DNA of 64,000 bases from Phycisphaerales bacterium (GCA_007693785.1 RECY01000023.1:144558-208557), one strand, 5' to 3'. Counted from the first letter of the stretch, positions 46,100 through 55,325 are shown. The notes: generated from the sequence alone by a model not told the origin. Made by a program: numbers and translations.

Positions 46100-46506
46100 G
46101 CCGATCGCCCTCCGCTCGCGGTGCTGAATCGCTCCGATACCGCATGGCTTCGCCCCGGCGCGGGATGCGGATGCGGCGCACAGCCAGATGTTCGCATTCC
46201 ATTCGCATCTGGACCCGCCCACTCCACGCGCGTTCAATACCACGGATGTTCGAACGCCCCGCACACCCATGCCGCCGACGTCACGCCGGGTTTTGCCCCG
46301 TCGCGTGCTCTTGTTGTGGCGGCTGTTGTGCGTGCCGCACCCGCTGACGTGCCGTCGCCCTTCTCGCGACCGCGCCCGGCGTGCCACACCGCCCGAACCC
46401 GATCATCCACTCCAGCCGAAAACCGTTCCGCCCCACCCGTGCACGACCGATGCACGACCCACGCCGGCGATGCCGCTTCTGGCACGCCGCGACCGGAGAA
46501 CCCGCG
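46100..46506. other. Divergent intergenic region
   Basis: 407 bases between the SDR operon and cysteine synthase. I see the ribosome site GGAG eight bases before ATG 46507, but no riboswitch fold or promoter pair that I can support. Confidence 0.4.
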
Positions 46507-47502
46507 ATGGACCGCGACAAGCGCGTGTACGACGACGTCTTCCAGCTCCTGCCGAGCGTCGAGAACCCGACGCCGATCGTGCGACTCAACAAAACCCTCG
46601 GCGTGCCGGGGTTCGACCTCTACGCCAAGCTCGAATGGATGAACCCGTTCGGCTCGGTCAAGGACCGGGCCGCGAGCTTCATGATCCGCGATCTTGAGGC
46701 CCGCGGCGAGATCCGCAAGAAAGCCGACGACGCGGGCGGGCGCGCCATGGTCGAGCCCACCAGCGGCAATACCGGGCTCAGCCTGGCCGTGATGGCCTCG
46801 GCGATGGGCTACGGCGTGCGCGCCGTCGTGCCCGACAAGGTCCCCCTCAGTAAAAAGGCCCTGCTGAAAATGGCCGGCGCCGAGCTCGACGTCATCAACG
46901 ACAGCCTCTGCCCGGCCCCCGGGCTCGGCGAAGGCTCCATCGGCATCGCCAAGTCTCACGCCAAAGCCCAGCGCGACAAGTACGTCATGCCCAACCAGTA
47001 CGAGAACGAGCAGAACGTGCGCGCGCACATGGAGACCACCGGCCCCGAGATCTGGAAGCAGACCGAAGGACGCATCACCCACTTCTTCGCCAGCCTCGGC
47101 ACCGCCGGCACCATCACCGGCTGCGGGCGCTACCTCAAGCAGCAGAACCCGAAGATCAAGGTCTACGTCGTCGTCCCCAACGAGGGGCACGACGTGCCCG
47201 GGCTGCGCACGCCGAGCGAGCTGGCGACGACCAACCTCTTCGACCGCTCGGTCGTCGACGAGATCGTCGAAGTCGACGGCGAGCTCGCCTTCCGCACCGC
47301 GCTCGAGCTCATCCGCCAGGAGGGCCTGCTCGCCGGGCCCAGCAGCGGGCTCATCCACGAGGGCGCGCGGCGCATCCTGCAACGCGACGCGGCGAGCGTG
47401 CAAGGCGGCGTCGGCGTCTCCATCTTCTGCGACGACGCCTTTAAGTATGTCAACAGCTTCCTCAAGCACGTCCCCGAACTGGCCGAGGGCACCGAAGCCT
47501 GA
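46507..47502 (+). CDS. Cysteine synthase family protein (O-acetylserine sulfhydrylase-like)
   Basis: PLP enzyme of the beta-replacement family, 331 residues. The family core is clear: NPTPIVRLNK (about 19-28), YAKLEWMNPFGSVKDRAA with the PLP lysine (about 38-55), EPTSGNTGLSLAVMA (about 81), FFASLGTAGTITGCGRYL (about 189) and GPSSGLIHEGARR (about 276). It may make cysteine from O-acetylserine or O-phosphoserine, or act as a cystathionine beta-synthase; sequence alone does not separate these. GGAG eight bases upstream. Followed, after an 82-bp palindromic element, by a thiosulfate sulfurtransferase, consistent with sulfur metabolism. Confidence 0.92.
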   Translation: MDRDKRVYDDVFQLLPSVENPTPIVRLNKTLGVPGFDLYAKLEWMNPFGSVKDRAASFMIRDLEARGEIRKKADDAGGRAMVEPTSGNTGLSLAVMASAMGYGVRAVVPDKVPLSKKALLKMAGAELDVINDSLCPAPGLGEGSIGIAKSHAKAQRDKYVMPNQYENEQNVRAHMETTGPEIWKQTEGRITHFFASLGTAGTITGCGRYLKQQNPKIKVYVVVPNEGHDVPGLRTPSELATTNLFDRSVVDEIVEVDGELAFRTALELIRQEGLLAGPSSGLIHEGARRILQRDAASVQGGVGVSIFCDDAFKYVNSFLKHVPELAEGTEA

Positions 47503-47503
47503 A

Positions 47504-47585
47504 TGGTGGCACAGCTCTCCGAGCTGTGTCTGATTGAAATGAGACTGAAGAAGCAGAGCCACAGCTCAAAGAGCTGTGCCACCAC
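47504..47585. repeat. REPIN-like 82-bp doublet, family E
   Basis: Outer 13-base inverted repeat GGTGGCACAGCTC (47505-47517) and GAGCTGTGCCACC (47571-47583). Each end is itself a hairpin (CACAGCTC/GAGCTGTG with loops TCC and AAA), and a 31-base spacer lies between. It starts two bases after the cysteine synthase stop. Same architecture as family A, different sequence. Confidence 0.85.
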
Positions 47586-47631
47586 GGATCACCGCCCCGC
47601 ACCGCGCGGGCTCAGACAACGGAGCGGACAC

Positions 47632-48477
47632 ATGAGCGAGTACGCGAACAAGGACGTCCTGGTCACGACCGACTGGGTCAAGGAACGCCTCAGCGACCCG
47701 AAGGTCAAGCTGGTCGAGGTCGACGTGGACACCAAGGCGTACGACGCCGGGCACGTGCCGGGCGCGGTCGGCTTCAACTGGGAGACCCAGCTCCAGGATC
47801 AGGTCGCCCGCGACGTCATCAGCAAAGCCGAGTTCGAGAAGCTCGCCGGCGAGGCCGGGATCACCCGCGACGACACCGTCGTCCTCTACGGCGACAACAA
47901 CAACTGGTTCGCCGCCTACGCCTTCTGGATCTTCAAGCTCTACGGGCACCAGGACGTCCGCCTCATGAACGGCGGGCGCAACAAGTGGCTCAACGAGGAC
48001 GACAAAGAACTCACCGTCGAGAAAACCAGCATCAAGCCGACAACCTACAAAGCGAGCGACCCCGACTGGTCCCTCCGCGCCCGCGTGACGGACGTCCTGA
48101 AGATCGTCGAGCAGAAGAGCGCCAACCTCGTCGACGTCCGCAGCCCCGACGAGTTCAGCGGCAAGGTCATCGCCCCCCCCGGCATGACCGAAACCGCCCA
48201 GCGCGGCGGGCACATCCCCGGCGCCAAGAGCGTCCCCTGGGCGACCGCCGTGCAGCAGGACGGCACCTTCAAGTCCGCCGACGAGCTCCGCAAGATCTAC
48301 CTCGAACAACAAGGCGTCGACCCGAGCAAGGAGACCGTCGCCTACTGCCGCATCGGCGAACGCTCGAGCCACACCTGGTTCGTCCTCAAGTACCTGCTTG
48401 GTATTGAAAAGGTCAAGAACTACGACGGCTCCTGGACCGAGTACGGCTCCATGGTCGGCGTCCCGATCGAAAAGTAA
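47632..48477 (+). CDS. Thiosulfate/3-mercaptopyruvate sulfurtransferase
   Basis: A 281-residue two-domain rhodanese. Inactive N-terminal domain (DVLVTTDWVKERLSD, YDAGHVPGAVGFNW) and catalytic C-terminal domain (VDVRSPDEFSGKV, GHIPGAKSVPW, active-site YCRIGERSSHTWFVLKYLLG with Cys). It moves sulfane sulfur from thiosulfate or mercaptopyruvate to a thiol acceptor. The CRIGERS loop is the SseA/CysA-like thiosulfate sulfurtransferase form. GGAG seven bases upstream. Cytoplasmic; paired with the cysteine synthase gene upstream. Confidence 0.94.
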   Translation: MSEYANKDVLVTTDWVKERLSDPKVKLVEVDVDTKAYDAGHVPGAVGFNWETQLQDQVARDVISKAEFEKLAGEAGITRDDTVVLYGDNNNWFAAYAFWIFKLYGHQDVRLMNGGRNKWLNEDDKELTVEKTSIKPTTYKASDPDWSLRARVTDVLKIVEQKSANLVDVRSPDEFSGKVIAPPGMTETAQRGGHIPGAKSVPWATAVQQDGTFKSADELRKIYLEQQGVDPSKETVAYCRIGERSSHTWFVLKYLLGIEKVKNYDGSWTEYGSMVGVPIEK

Positions 48478-48535
48478 TCCTCCCGCGGCACGGGTCTCCC
48501 GTCCGCCGCCGGACCGCCCGATCCTCATAAAAACA

Positions 48536-48570
48536 ACGCGGGCGGCCCCCACGAAGGGCCGCCCGCGTTT
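48536..48570 (+). terminator. Terminator hairpin with T-tract
   Basis: Perfect 13-bp stem ACGCGGGCGGCCC/GGGCCGCCCGCGT (48536-48548 and 48556-48568), loop CCACGAA, followed by TTGGTTT. It lies 59 bases after the sulfurtransferase and just before the convergent protease gene stop, so it may act on both. Confidence 0.85.
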
Positions 48571-48605
48571 GGTTTCACATCACGGCCATCACGCCGTCGC
48601 GACGA

Positions 48606-51600
48606 TCAGTCGCACCCATCCAGGAACAGGTTGATGTAGAAGTTCAGGTCGGCCGTCGTCACGAGCCCGTCCGGCACGCCGTCGAGCGCCGGGCCGGTCA
48701 TGTCCGCGATCGGCTCGCTCGCGAGCCACGCCCCGATGAAGTAGTTCAGGTCCGCGACCGTCACCAGCCCGTCCGGCACGCCGTCGAGCGCGGGCCCCGT
48801 CAGGTCCGCCGCGCAACCCACCGGCAGCAGCGCCACGAGCTGCACGTCATCGATGTTCCAGCCCGAATAGGTCACGCTCCCGTCCGTCGGGCCCATGCCC
48901 CAGCGGATGTACAGCGTCGACGCCCCGTCCGCGACCGCCGAGATGTCGTACTCGACCTCGGTCCACGCGGTATCGATGATCGTGTTCCCGAAGCCGGCCG
49001 GGTTCCGCCAGATCTCGGTCCAGTCAGAGCCGTTGCTCGAGACCTCGATCGTCGCCTGGTCGAACGTCGAGTGCTCCACGCCCAACCAGCGCTGGAAGCG
49101 GAGACTCGTTTCAAAGAAGCCCGACGCATCGATCGCGGTCGTGGTCAGGTGACGCACGGGCAGGTTGTTGGGGTACGCGCCGTTGAGGTTGTACCCGTAG
49201 ACGTTCGGGCCCGTCGCGCCGGAGCTCGGGTTGCCGCCGCTGGCGGTCGGCTGACCCCAGGCCCATTCGCCCTCGGTCGTCCAGCCCGGGTTGCTGTCCA
49301 TGTTCTCTTCGAAGACCACGCCGCTCGAGCCGATCGAGATCGTCTGCGTCGCCTCGCCCGAGTCGTTCCCGTCCTCGGTCGCGTAGAACGTGAAGCTGTA
49401 GCTCCCCGAGTCGTCCACCGCCGGGCGGTAGAGCAGCGCCGAGCTCCCCTCGGTCATCGCGTGCGGCACGCTCGTGATCGAGTCGTTCCCATCCCACAGG
49501 ATCCCCGAGCCCGGCAGGCTCGTGACCACGTAACTGATGTTCCCCGAGCCGGCCGCGATCGCGTTCAGGTCGAACGAGATCAGGCTGTTGGTCGCCCCGC
49601 TCGCCGAGCCGTCGAGCGCGATCGGCGGGCACTGCGCGCCGGAGGTCTGCGGACGCAGGCTCCAGCTGTTCAGCGTGCCCGTATCGCCGCCGGCGTTGTC
49701 GCTGACGTTCAGCGTCCACGTCCCGCCCACGGGCAGGCCCTCGAAGTCGCTCATCGAGCCCGGACCGTCCGCCGGCTCGCTCACGCTGTACCGGCGCACG
49801 ATGTCGTCGGCGCCCCCCCCCGTCCGGTCGTGCAGCGTCACGCTCACGCCCGTCGGATTGGTCAAGATCACGCGAAGGTCGCCGATGAACGTGTGCGTGA
49901 TGTCGATATCGACCTCGAGATCGCCCACGCAGTACGTGTCCGGCACCACGATCGTGCTGTTAAAACTACTGTTGTCGTTGATCGGCAGCGGCGTGTCCGT
50001 CGAGGCGTACAGGAACCGCCCGACGTCCAGCGTCACGTCACGACGCGTCTCCCCGTCCGTGTCCATGTTCACGAACGAGACATAGCCCTGGTACAGCCCG
50101 GAGGGCAGCGAATCCGCCTCGGACGAGAAGCCCACCGTGACGTCCGCCGTCGAGCCCGGCTCGCCCACGCCCGCCAGCACGAACGAGCTCTCGGAGGCCG
50201 AGATCCAGCTCGCGCTCCCCGAAACCCCGACCTCCACCGGCGTCGGACGCTCGTTGGTCACCGTGTAGACCTGCGTCGCGTTGAACGGCCCGCCCTCGGG
50301 CCCGCCCGACACCAGCGCCACGCTCGGGCTCACGCTGATCAGCGTCTGCCCGATCTCCAGCCGGTGCAGACGCTCGTTCGCCACCCCGTTGTCCAGATCA
50401 AAGAACGTCACCACGCCCTCGTAAATCCCGCGGCTCAGCGTCGCCGCCCCCGGCGCGATCGTCAGCTCGAACTGCGCTGAACCACCGCCCGCCAGTGTCC
50501 CGCCCGCGGGCGCCGAGGACGACCCGTCCAGCAAATACGCCCCGTCCGGGTTCGAGAACGACACCGCATAATCGATCGCGTCCGGCGTCGGGTTGCTCAG
50601 CGTGTACACCGTCGAAGCGTTCGAGAACGGCCCGCCCACCGTGCCGATGTGCGTCGTGTTCCCGCCCGGCAGCACCGCCAGCCCGACCTCCGGAATGAAA
50701 TCCTGGAACCGCATCGTCAGGCTGACCTCTTCAAACGTCAGCCCGCTCCCGGTGTTGCCCGTGTCCGGCACACGGTTCGACTCCGTGCACCCCGCGCCGG
50801 GACGCGTCCGGTAGTCCGGCGCACCCCGCACGAGAATCCCCACCACCTCGTACGTGTCCATCCGGATCACCATCGAACCCGAGTTCCCGCCGTACGCGTC
50901 CAGGTTCGAGCGGAGGAACGTGTCCGCCCCCGCGAGGCTCTTCACCTCCGCGCCGCCCGCGATCTTCTTCGGCATCACCGCCGGGTGGCCGATCATCACC
51001 AGCTCGGTCCCCACCGGCGGGGGCGTGTCCCGCGCGATCCGCACCGGCGCGCGCCCCACCACCGGGCGGTCCACGCGGCTCACCGTGTGGTCGTAGCCCC
51101 CGCCCAGCTCGCGGTCGATGATCTCCGTGATCCAGTACACGTCGTCGGCCGAGACCACCGTCGGCGCATTCCCGCCCTCGGTGTCGATCTCGAAGCCGAA
51201 CAGATAACCCCAGTTCCCAACGCTGCTCGCGCTGATGCAGTGACCCGCCGTCACGATGATGTCATCGCCCACGAACCACGCGCTGCAGTTGCCGATCGTC
51301 GGCTGACCACGGAACGGCTCGTCCGCGCAGAAGTTCGTCCCGAACGTCCCCGTCAGCAGCGTGTACGTCCCGTCGCCGTTGTCCACCACCGAGCTGCGCG
51401 GGATCACCACCGCGCCCGCGTCGCTCATCGAGCGGATCACCGGGTCGATCGTGTCATACTCCCACACTTCCTTCCGGTCGTCCTCGCCATAAATAACCCG
51501 CTCGCCGATCGGCTCGGCCGGGCTCCGCACCGAGCGATAGATCAGCTCCGCGTACGCGCGCCGACCCGCCTCGCTCTCCGGATCCTTCAGGAAGATCTCA

Positions 51601-51731
51601 ACAAGCTGCTTCTCGTACTCGGTCGCCTCATCAAACGGCTTGTTCGCCATCGCGAACCCCGCGACGCCGACCAGCGCCGCCGCGGCCGCGCAGCGACCCA
51701 CTTTTTCCATGCTCCGCACACGCCTCGTCAT
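48606..51731 (-). CDS. Secreted trypsin-like serine protease with P-domain and two dockerin-like units
   Basis: A 1041-residue exported protease. Signal peptide about residues 11-29 (VGRCAAAAALVGVAGFAMA). The S1 protease domain spans about 100-360: His164 in TAGHC, Asp214 in YDHTVSRVD, Ser284 in GGNSGS. Beta-sandwich repeats follow (about 370-590). Then comes a proprotein-convertase P-domain (about 600-710: VDIDITHTFIGDLRVILTNP, GGTWTLNVSDNAGGDTGTL). Another beta region follows, and a C-terminal pair of dockerin-like units (DGVPDGLVTVADLNYFIGAW, DGVPDGLVTTADLNFYINLF). The tail recalls the secreted protein at 16085. ATG 51731 has AAGGAG eight bases upstream. Extracellular or surface-attached; substrate unknown. 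Confidence 0.93.
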   Translation of the reverse strand: MTRRVRSMEKVGRCAAAAALVGVAGFAMANKPFDEATEYEKQLVEIFLKDPESEAGRRAYAELIYRSVRSPAEPIGERVIYGEDDRKEVWEYDTIDPVIRSMSDAGAVVIPRSSVVDNGDGTYTLLTGTFGTNFCADEPFRGQPTIGNCSAWFVGDDIIVTAGHCISASSVGNWGYLFGFEIDTEGGNAPTVVSADDVYWITEIIDRELGGGYDHTVSRVDRPVVGRAPVRIARDTPPPVGTELVMIGHPAVMPKKIAGGAEVKSLAGADTFLRSNLDAYGGNSGSMVIRMDTYEVVGILVRGAPDYRTRPGAGCTESNRVPDTGNTGSGLTFEEVSLTMRFQDFIPEVGLAVLPGGNTTHIGTVGGPFSNASTVYTLSNPTPDAIDYAVSFSNPDGAYLLDGSSSAPAGGTLAGGGSAQFELTIAPGAATLSRGIYEGVVTFFDLDNGVANERLHRLEIGQTLISVSPSVALVSGGPEGGPFNATQVYTVTNERPTPVEVGVSGSASWISASESSFVLAGVGEPGSTADVTVGFSSEADSLPSGLYQGYVSFVNMDTDGETRRDVTLDVGRFLYASTDTPLPINDNSSFNSTIVVPDTYCVGDLEVDIDITHTFIGDLRVILTNPTGVSVTLHDRTGGGADDIVRRYSVSEPADGPGSMSDFEGLPVGGTWTLNVSDNAGGDTGTLNSWSLRPQTSGAQCPPIALDGSASGATNSLISFDLNAIAAGSGNISYVVTSLPGSGILWDGNDSITSVPHAMTEGSSALLYRPAVDDSGSYSFTFYATEDGNDSGEATQTISIGSSGVVFEENMDSNPGWTTEGEWAWGQPTASGGNPSSGATGPNVYGYNLNGAYPNNLPVRHLTTTAIDASGFFETSLRFQRWLGVEHSTFDQATIEVSSNGSDWTEIWRNPAGFGNTIIDTAWTEVEYDISAVADGASTLYIRWGMGPTDGSVTYSGWNIDDVQLVALLPVGCAADLTGPALDGVPDGLVTVADLNYFIGAWLASEPIADMTGPALDGVPDGLVTTADLNFYINLFLDGCD

Positions 51732-52224
51732 CACGATCACTCCTTCTTCGCGTCTCTTGCGTCCGCGTCTCTCGCACACACGCCGCAACGGGCCAAACGG
51801 GTTTTCCGACACGCGCCGCATCCCGACGCCCGATCGCCCGAATCAATCTGCACACCCTCGCACGCCCGACCGGCTGTCCACAATCCACACCGGCACACGC
51901 GCACCATCACGCCCGTCGGCCCCAAGCCGACCGCCGAAACACACCACACACCCAGACCCTCAAAAAACGAGCGCCGCAGCTCCGCGACTCGGACTCTCAA
52001 TCGGCCCGATCGCCCGCTCGGCACACAACCCCGGTCGTCCCGACCAACAAACCCCCGGCTCAACCGCCCAAGGCGCCAGCCCCCACGAAGGGGCTGCACG
52101 TCGCTCACTCGCGCCGGGCAAGCACGTAAACTACCGAGAACACGCCCCGCAAACAAGCGGGAATCCGCTTCGCTCACACTACCACCCCACCGAGAATCGC
52201 CCCCACACCACCTACGCTGCCCAG
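51732..52224. other. Divergent intergenic region, no gene supported
   Basis: 493 bases between the protease and cyclodeaminase genes. A short hairpin (AGCCCC/GGGGCT around 52080-52096) is the only structure seen. Open frames on either strand look compositional. Promoters for both flanking genes should lie here but are not identifiable. Confidence 0.4.
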
Positions 52225-52866
52225 ATGACCACGCCAGCCCCCCATCCGCAGCCGCACGCGATCGCCCAGCGGCCCATCGCCGACTTTCTCGAGGCCCTCG
52301 CCGCCAAGACCCCCACCCCCGGCGGCGGCGCGGCCGTCGGCATCCTCGCCGCCACCGCCGCCGCCACCGCGGCCATGGTCCTCAGCTACTCCATCCACAA
52401 AAAATCCCTCGCCCAACACCGACCCGCCCTCGAAGCCCACGACCAGGCCCTCCGACGCCTCCGCGACCTCAGCCTCACCCTCGCCGCCGAGGACGCCGAG
52501 GCCTATGAACGCCTCAACACCCTCCAGCGCCTCCCCGACACCGATCCCGCCAAAGCCGAGCTCCCGACCGCCGCCCGAGCCGCCGCCAACGTCCCCCTCG
52601 CCGCCCTCGCCGCCGCGTGCGACCTCCTCCGCCACCTCGCGGCCCTCCCGGGGATCACCAACCCCCACCTCCGCTCGGACCTCGCCGTCGCCGCCATCGC
52701 CGCCGAGGCCGCCGCCCGAGCCGCCGACTGGAACGTCCGCATCAACTGCCCCGCCCTCCCCGGACCCGAAGCCGCCGAACTCACCCAGCAAGCCGACCAA
52801 CTCCTCGCCACCGCCAAAACCCTCGGCACCCAAACCGAAGCCGCTTGCCAAGAACCGCGAGCCTGA
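52225..52866 (+). CDS. Cyclodeaminase/cyclohydrolase family protein
   Basis: A 213-residue protein of the formiminotransferase-cyclodeaminase C-terminal domain family. It is all helical, with FLEALAAKTPTPGGGAAVG (residues 20-38, the folate-binding segment), AEDAEAYERLNTLQRLP, and NPHLRSDLAVAAIAAEAAARAADWNVRINC near the end. Members act on formimino- or methenyl-tetrahydrofolate. The reaction of stand-alone versions is usually not tested. ATG 52225 fixes the family-like N-terminus. No Shine-Dalgarno site is visible. Confidence 0.9.
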   Translation: MTTPAPHPQPHAIAQRPIADFLEALAAKTPTPGGGAAVGILAATAAATAAMVLSYSIHKKSLAQHRPALEAHDQALRRLRDLSLTLAAEDAEAYERLNTLQRLPDTDPAKAELPTAARAAANVPLAALAAACDLLRHLAALPGITNPHLRSDLAVAAIAAEAAARAADWNVRINCPALPGPEAAELTQQADQLLATAKTLGTQTEAACQEPRA

Positions 52867-52883
52867 CACCCCAGTCCCGCCCG

Positions 52884-52940
52884 CCCTCCCCCGCTCCCGG
52901 CGGGGGAGGTGCCGAGCAAACCGAGGCGGAGGGGGTGCTC
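52884..52940. repeat. Palindromic repeat, family D
   Basis: CCCTCCCCCGCTCCCGGCGG continues as GGGAGGTGCCGAGCAAACCG and AGGCGGAGGGGG, the same module as at 13705 with the loop changed. Confidence 0.75.
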
Positions 52941-52971
52941 CCCGTTCCGACTCCCCCGTCCTCCGACTCCC

Positions 52972-53010
52972 CTGTGCCACTGACCCTGTCCCCAAGGTCA
53001 GTGCTCCCCG
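52972..53010. repeat. Single REP-like hairpin, family A
   Basis: CTGTGCCACTGACCCTGTCC continues as CCAAGGTCAGTGCTCCCC. One substitution (CCCTG) breaks perfect pairing with CAAGG. No right half follows. Confidence 0.7.
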
Positions 53011-53052
53011 CCCCGCGCCCCCGACCCCCAACCCCGCTAGCCTTCTCCACGC

Positions 53053-54393
53053 GTGCGCCGCGTCCACACCCAATCCCGCCCCAACGTTGCCCTCCTCACC
53101 GAGGTCCTCCGCGACATCTCCATGATGGACGACCCGCGGGACGTCCTCGCCGCCTTCGGGCGCGGGCTCCGCAAGCTCCGACCCTTCGACCTCATCGCCT
53201 CGGTCTCCAAACGCGGGCTCCACGACGGCGAATACAAAGTCACACGCCTGTTCACGCCCGCCGAGCTCCCCACCGCCGGGCAACGCGCCGAGGCGCCCGA
53301 CCCCTGGCGACAGTGGGACCAGCTCCCCACCCACACCGGCGGCTTCATCGGCGCCGTCCTCGCCGACGGCCTTCCCCAGCTCTTCGAAGAACTCACCCTC
53401 GAACACGACCCCGTCCTCGGCGAGAAAATCCGAGAAATTGGCGGCGTCGGCTCCTGCCAGGCCATCCCCGCCTACGACGCCGGGCAGCCACTCAACTGGC
53501 TCTTCCGCTTCCGCAAAGACCCACGCGGCTTCACCATGGAGGAGTTCGAGCAGGACATCCTCACCACCAACCTCTTCGGCGGCGCCACCAAAAACCTCGT
53601 CACCGCCCAGCGACTCCACGAAACCAACCTCAAACTCCGAGACCAGTTCCAACAGATCGCCCAGATCCAGCGCGGCCTCCTCCCCGCCAAGAGCCCCACC
53701 ATCCCCGGGCTCAGCCTCGCGACCAGCTACCTCACCAGCGACCAGGCCGGCGGCGACTACTACGACTTCTTCCCCTTCGCCGACGGCACATGGGGCATCC
53801 TCATCGCCGACGTCAGCGGGCACGGCGCCGCCGCCGCCACCGTCATGGCCATGCTCCGGGCCATCCTCCACTGCTTCGAAGACCCCTCCCCCTCCCCCGA
53901 CGCCGTCCTCACCTACGCCAACGACCGCCTCCTCCGCGCCAACCTCGAAGGCAGCTTCGTCACCGCCTTCTTCGCGATCTACAACCCCGCCCTCGCCACG
54001 CTCACCTACGCACGCTGCGGGCACAACCCGCCCAGGCTCCGCAAGAAGAACGGCGACATCACCAGCCTCGACACCGACGGCACCGTCCCCCTCGGCCTCT
54101 TCGCACCCATCGAGCCCAAATCCACCGCCCTCAAGCTCGAGCCCGGCGACACCGTCGTCCTCTACACCGACGGCATCACCGAAGCCTTTGACCTCAACCG
54201 AGACATGTTCGGCCTCCAACGACTCGACCACGCCATCCGGCACGCCAAACCCTGCCCCGACAGCGTCATCGACGACATCCACAAGGCACTCTTCGACTTC
54301 AACCTCTCCCGAAACCGAGACGACGACCAGACCATCGTCGCCTTCCGATACGACCCCTACAACGAACAAGCCTGCAAAGCGGACAAGCCATGA
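53053..54393 (+). CDS. PP2C/SpoIIE-type phosphatase with N-terminal GAF-like region
   Basis: A 446-residue protein. Residues about 20-200 look GAF-like (ISMMDDPRDVLAAFGRGLRK ... ILTTNLFGGATKNLVTAQRL), joined by a short coiled coil (ETNLKLRDQFQQIAQIQRGL) to a SpoIIE/RsbU phosphatase domain (about 230-440). That domain has DQAGGDYYDFFPF, GILIADVSGHGAAAATVMAM, TYARCGHNPP, GLFAPIE, VLYTDGITEAFD and the final DDDQTIVAFRY with metal-binding Asp residues. Such proteins dephosphorylate anti-sigma-factor antagonists in partner-switching cascades. GTG start; stop overlaps the next gene by four bases. Confidence 0.92.
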   Translation: MRRVHTQSRPNVALLTEVLRDISMMDDPRDVLAAFGRGLRKLRPFDLIASVSKRGLHDGEYKVTRLFTPAELPTAGQRAEAPDPWRQWDQLPTHTGGFIGAVLADGLPQLFEELTLEHDPVLGEKIREIGGVGSCQAIPAYDAGQPLNWLFRFRKDPRGFTMEEFEQDILTTNLFGGATKNLVTAQRLHETNLKLRDQFQQIAQIQRGLLPAKSPTIPGLSLATSYLTSDQAGGDYYDFFPFADGTWGILIADVSGHGAAAATVMAMLRAILHCFEDPSPSPDAVLTYANDRLLRANLEGSFVTAFFAIYNPALATLTYARCGHNPPRLRKKNGDITSLDTDGTVPLGLFAPIEPKSTALKLEPGDTVVLYTDGITEAFDLNRDMFGLQRLDHAIRHAKPCPDSVIDDIHKALFDFNLSRNRDDDQTIVAFRYDPYNEQACKADKP

Positions 54394-54902
54394 ACCCGCC
54401 GCGCCCACGCGAATGGTTCGAGCAGCCCGGGCACCCCCACGCCGCCAACCCGGGCGAAGCCGGCCTCCGCTTCCAATGCACCCAGTGCGGCAACTGCTGC
54501 ACCGGCCCGCCCGGCTACGTCCTCTTCACCGACGACGAAGCCCAAGCCCTCGCCGACCACCTCCGCCTCGCCGAAGCCGACTTCCGGGCCGCCTACACCC
54601 ACCACACCCCCGCCGGCCCCAGCCTCCGCGAACGCCCCACCCCCTTCGGCAACGACTGCGTCTTCCTCGACCGCGACACCATCCCCGGCAAGGCCGTCTG
54701 TAGCGTCTACGAGCACCGCCCCGCCCAGTGCCGCACCTGGCCCTTCTGGCCCGACAACCTCGACGCTCCAAGAGACTGGCGCCGCGCGACGCAGACCTGC
54801 CCCGGCATGAACCAAGGCACCCTCTACCCCCCCGAGCACATCCGCATCACCCGGGCCCAAGCGATCGAAGACGAAAAGAACACCCGCCCAAGAACCCGCT
54901 GA
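54390..54902 (+). CDS. YkgJ-family cysteine-cluster protein
   Basis: A 170-residue protein of the zinc/iron-chelating YkgJ (UPF0153) family. The cysteine cluster FQCTQCGNCCTG (about 28-39) and the second group CVFLDRD...KAVCSVYEHRPAQCRTWPFW (about 91-120) are the conserved ligands. Overlaps the phosphatase stop (ATGA), so cotranslation is likely. A second, divergent member of the family follows at 55363 beyond a 460-base repeat block. Function of the family is not established. Confidence 0.88.
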   Translation: MNPPRPREWFEQPGHPHAANPGEAGLRFQCTQCGNCCTGPPGYVLFTDDEAQALADHLRLAEADFRAAYTHHTPAGPSLRERPTPFGNDCVFLDRDTIPGKAVCSVYEHRPAQCRTWPFWPDNLDAPRDWRRATQTCPGMNQGTLYPPEHIRITRAQAIEDEKNTRPRTR

Positions 54903-54967
54903 CCCCGCGCGGCCCCCGGCTTCCCCCTTCGCTCCCCCGCCAGCGGCCCGCCGCTAACCGCGCAATT

Positions 54968-55021
54968 CGCTCCCCCGCTCTTGGCGGGGGAGCTGTCGGC
55001 GCAGCCGACTGAGGGGGCTCC
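54968..55021. repeat. Palindromic repeat, variant family D'
   Basis: GCTCCCCCGCTCTTGGCGGG continues as GGAGCTGTCGGCGCAGCCGA and CTGAGGGGGCTC. The tail differs from D at 13705 (AGCTGTCGGC versus AGGTGCCGAGC), marking a subfamily. Confidence 0.75.
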
Positions 55022-55053
55022 CTCCCTTCCGACTCTCCTCTTCCTGACTCTCC

Positions 55054-55203
55054 CCGTGCCACTGACCTTGTCCCCAAGGTCAGTGCTCCCCGGCCCCCCT
55101 TCCTCCTCTCCCCCGCCCCCCAAATCCCAAGTCCAACAACGAACCAGCATCAAAGAAGAAAGAGACCCAGAAGCACGGACCTCAAAGAAGAGGTCAGTGG
55201 CAC
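55054..55203. repeat. REPIN-like doublet, family A
   Basis: Left hairpin CACTGACCTTG/CAAGGTCAGTG is perfect; right hairpin GGACCTC/GAGGTCAGTG is degraded (CACGGACCTCAAAGAAGAGG). The spacer keeps CAACAACGAACCAGCATCAA. Confidence 0.8.
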
Positions 55204-55221
55204 GTCCGGATCACGCCCCTC

Positions 55222-55260
55222 TCCGGTGCCACGGCTTGGCTTCCGAGCCAACCCGCGTTC
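55222..55260. repeat. Palindromic repeat, family B
   Basis: CCGGTGCCACGGCTTGGCTT continues as CCGAGCCAACCCGCGTTC, a near-exact copy of 12103. Confidence 0.75.
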
Positions 55261-55282
55261 CTCTCCCTTCCCTCTCTCTCCC

Positions 55283-55325
55283 GCCCCCTCTCCCGCCCCG
55301 GGAGAGGGCCGGGGTGAGGGCTCCC
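55283..55325. repeat. Palindromic repeat, family C
   Basis: CCCCCTCTCCCGCCCCGGGA continues as GAGGGCCGGGGTGAGGGCTC, same order after family B as at 12156 and 59189. Confidence 0.75.

Noticed and set aside
46100..46506. Possible sulfur-responsive riboswitch before cysteine synthase
   Set aside because: Searched by eye for SAM-type helices and conserved loops; none could be supported.
52080..52096. Small hairpin AGCCCC/GGGGCT as a terminator
   Set aside because: Only six base pairs and lies between divergent genes, where no transcript is expected to end.
51737..52177. 146-codon minus-strand frame upstream of the protease gene
   Set aside because: Arg/Gly/Cys-rich composition without a ribosome site or domain; overlaps the probable promoter region.
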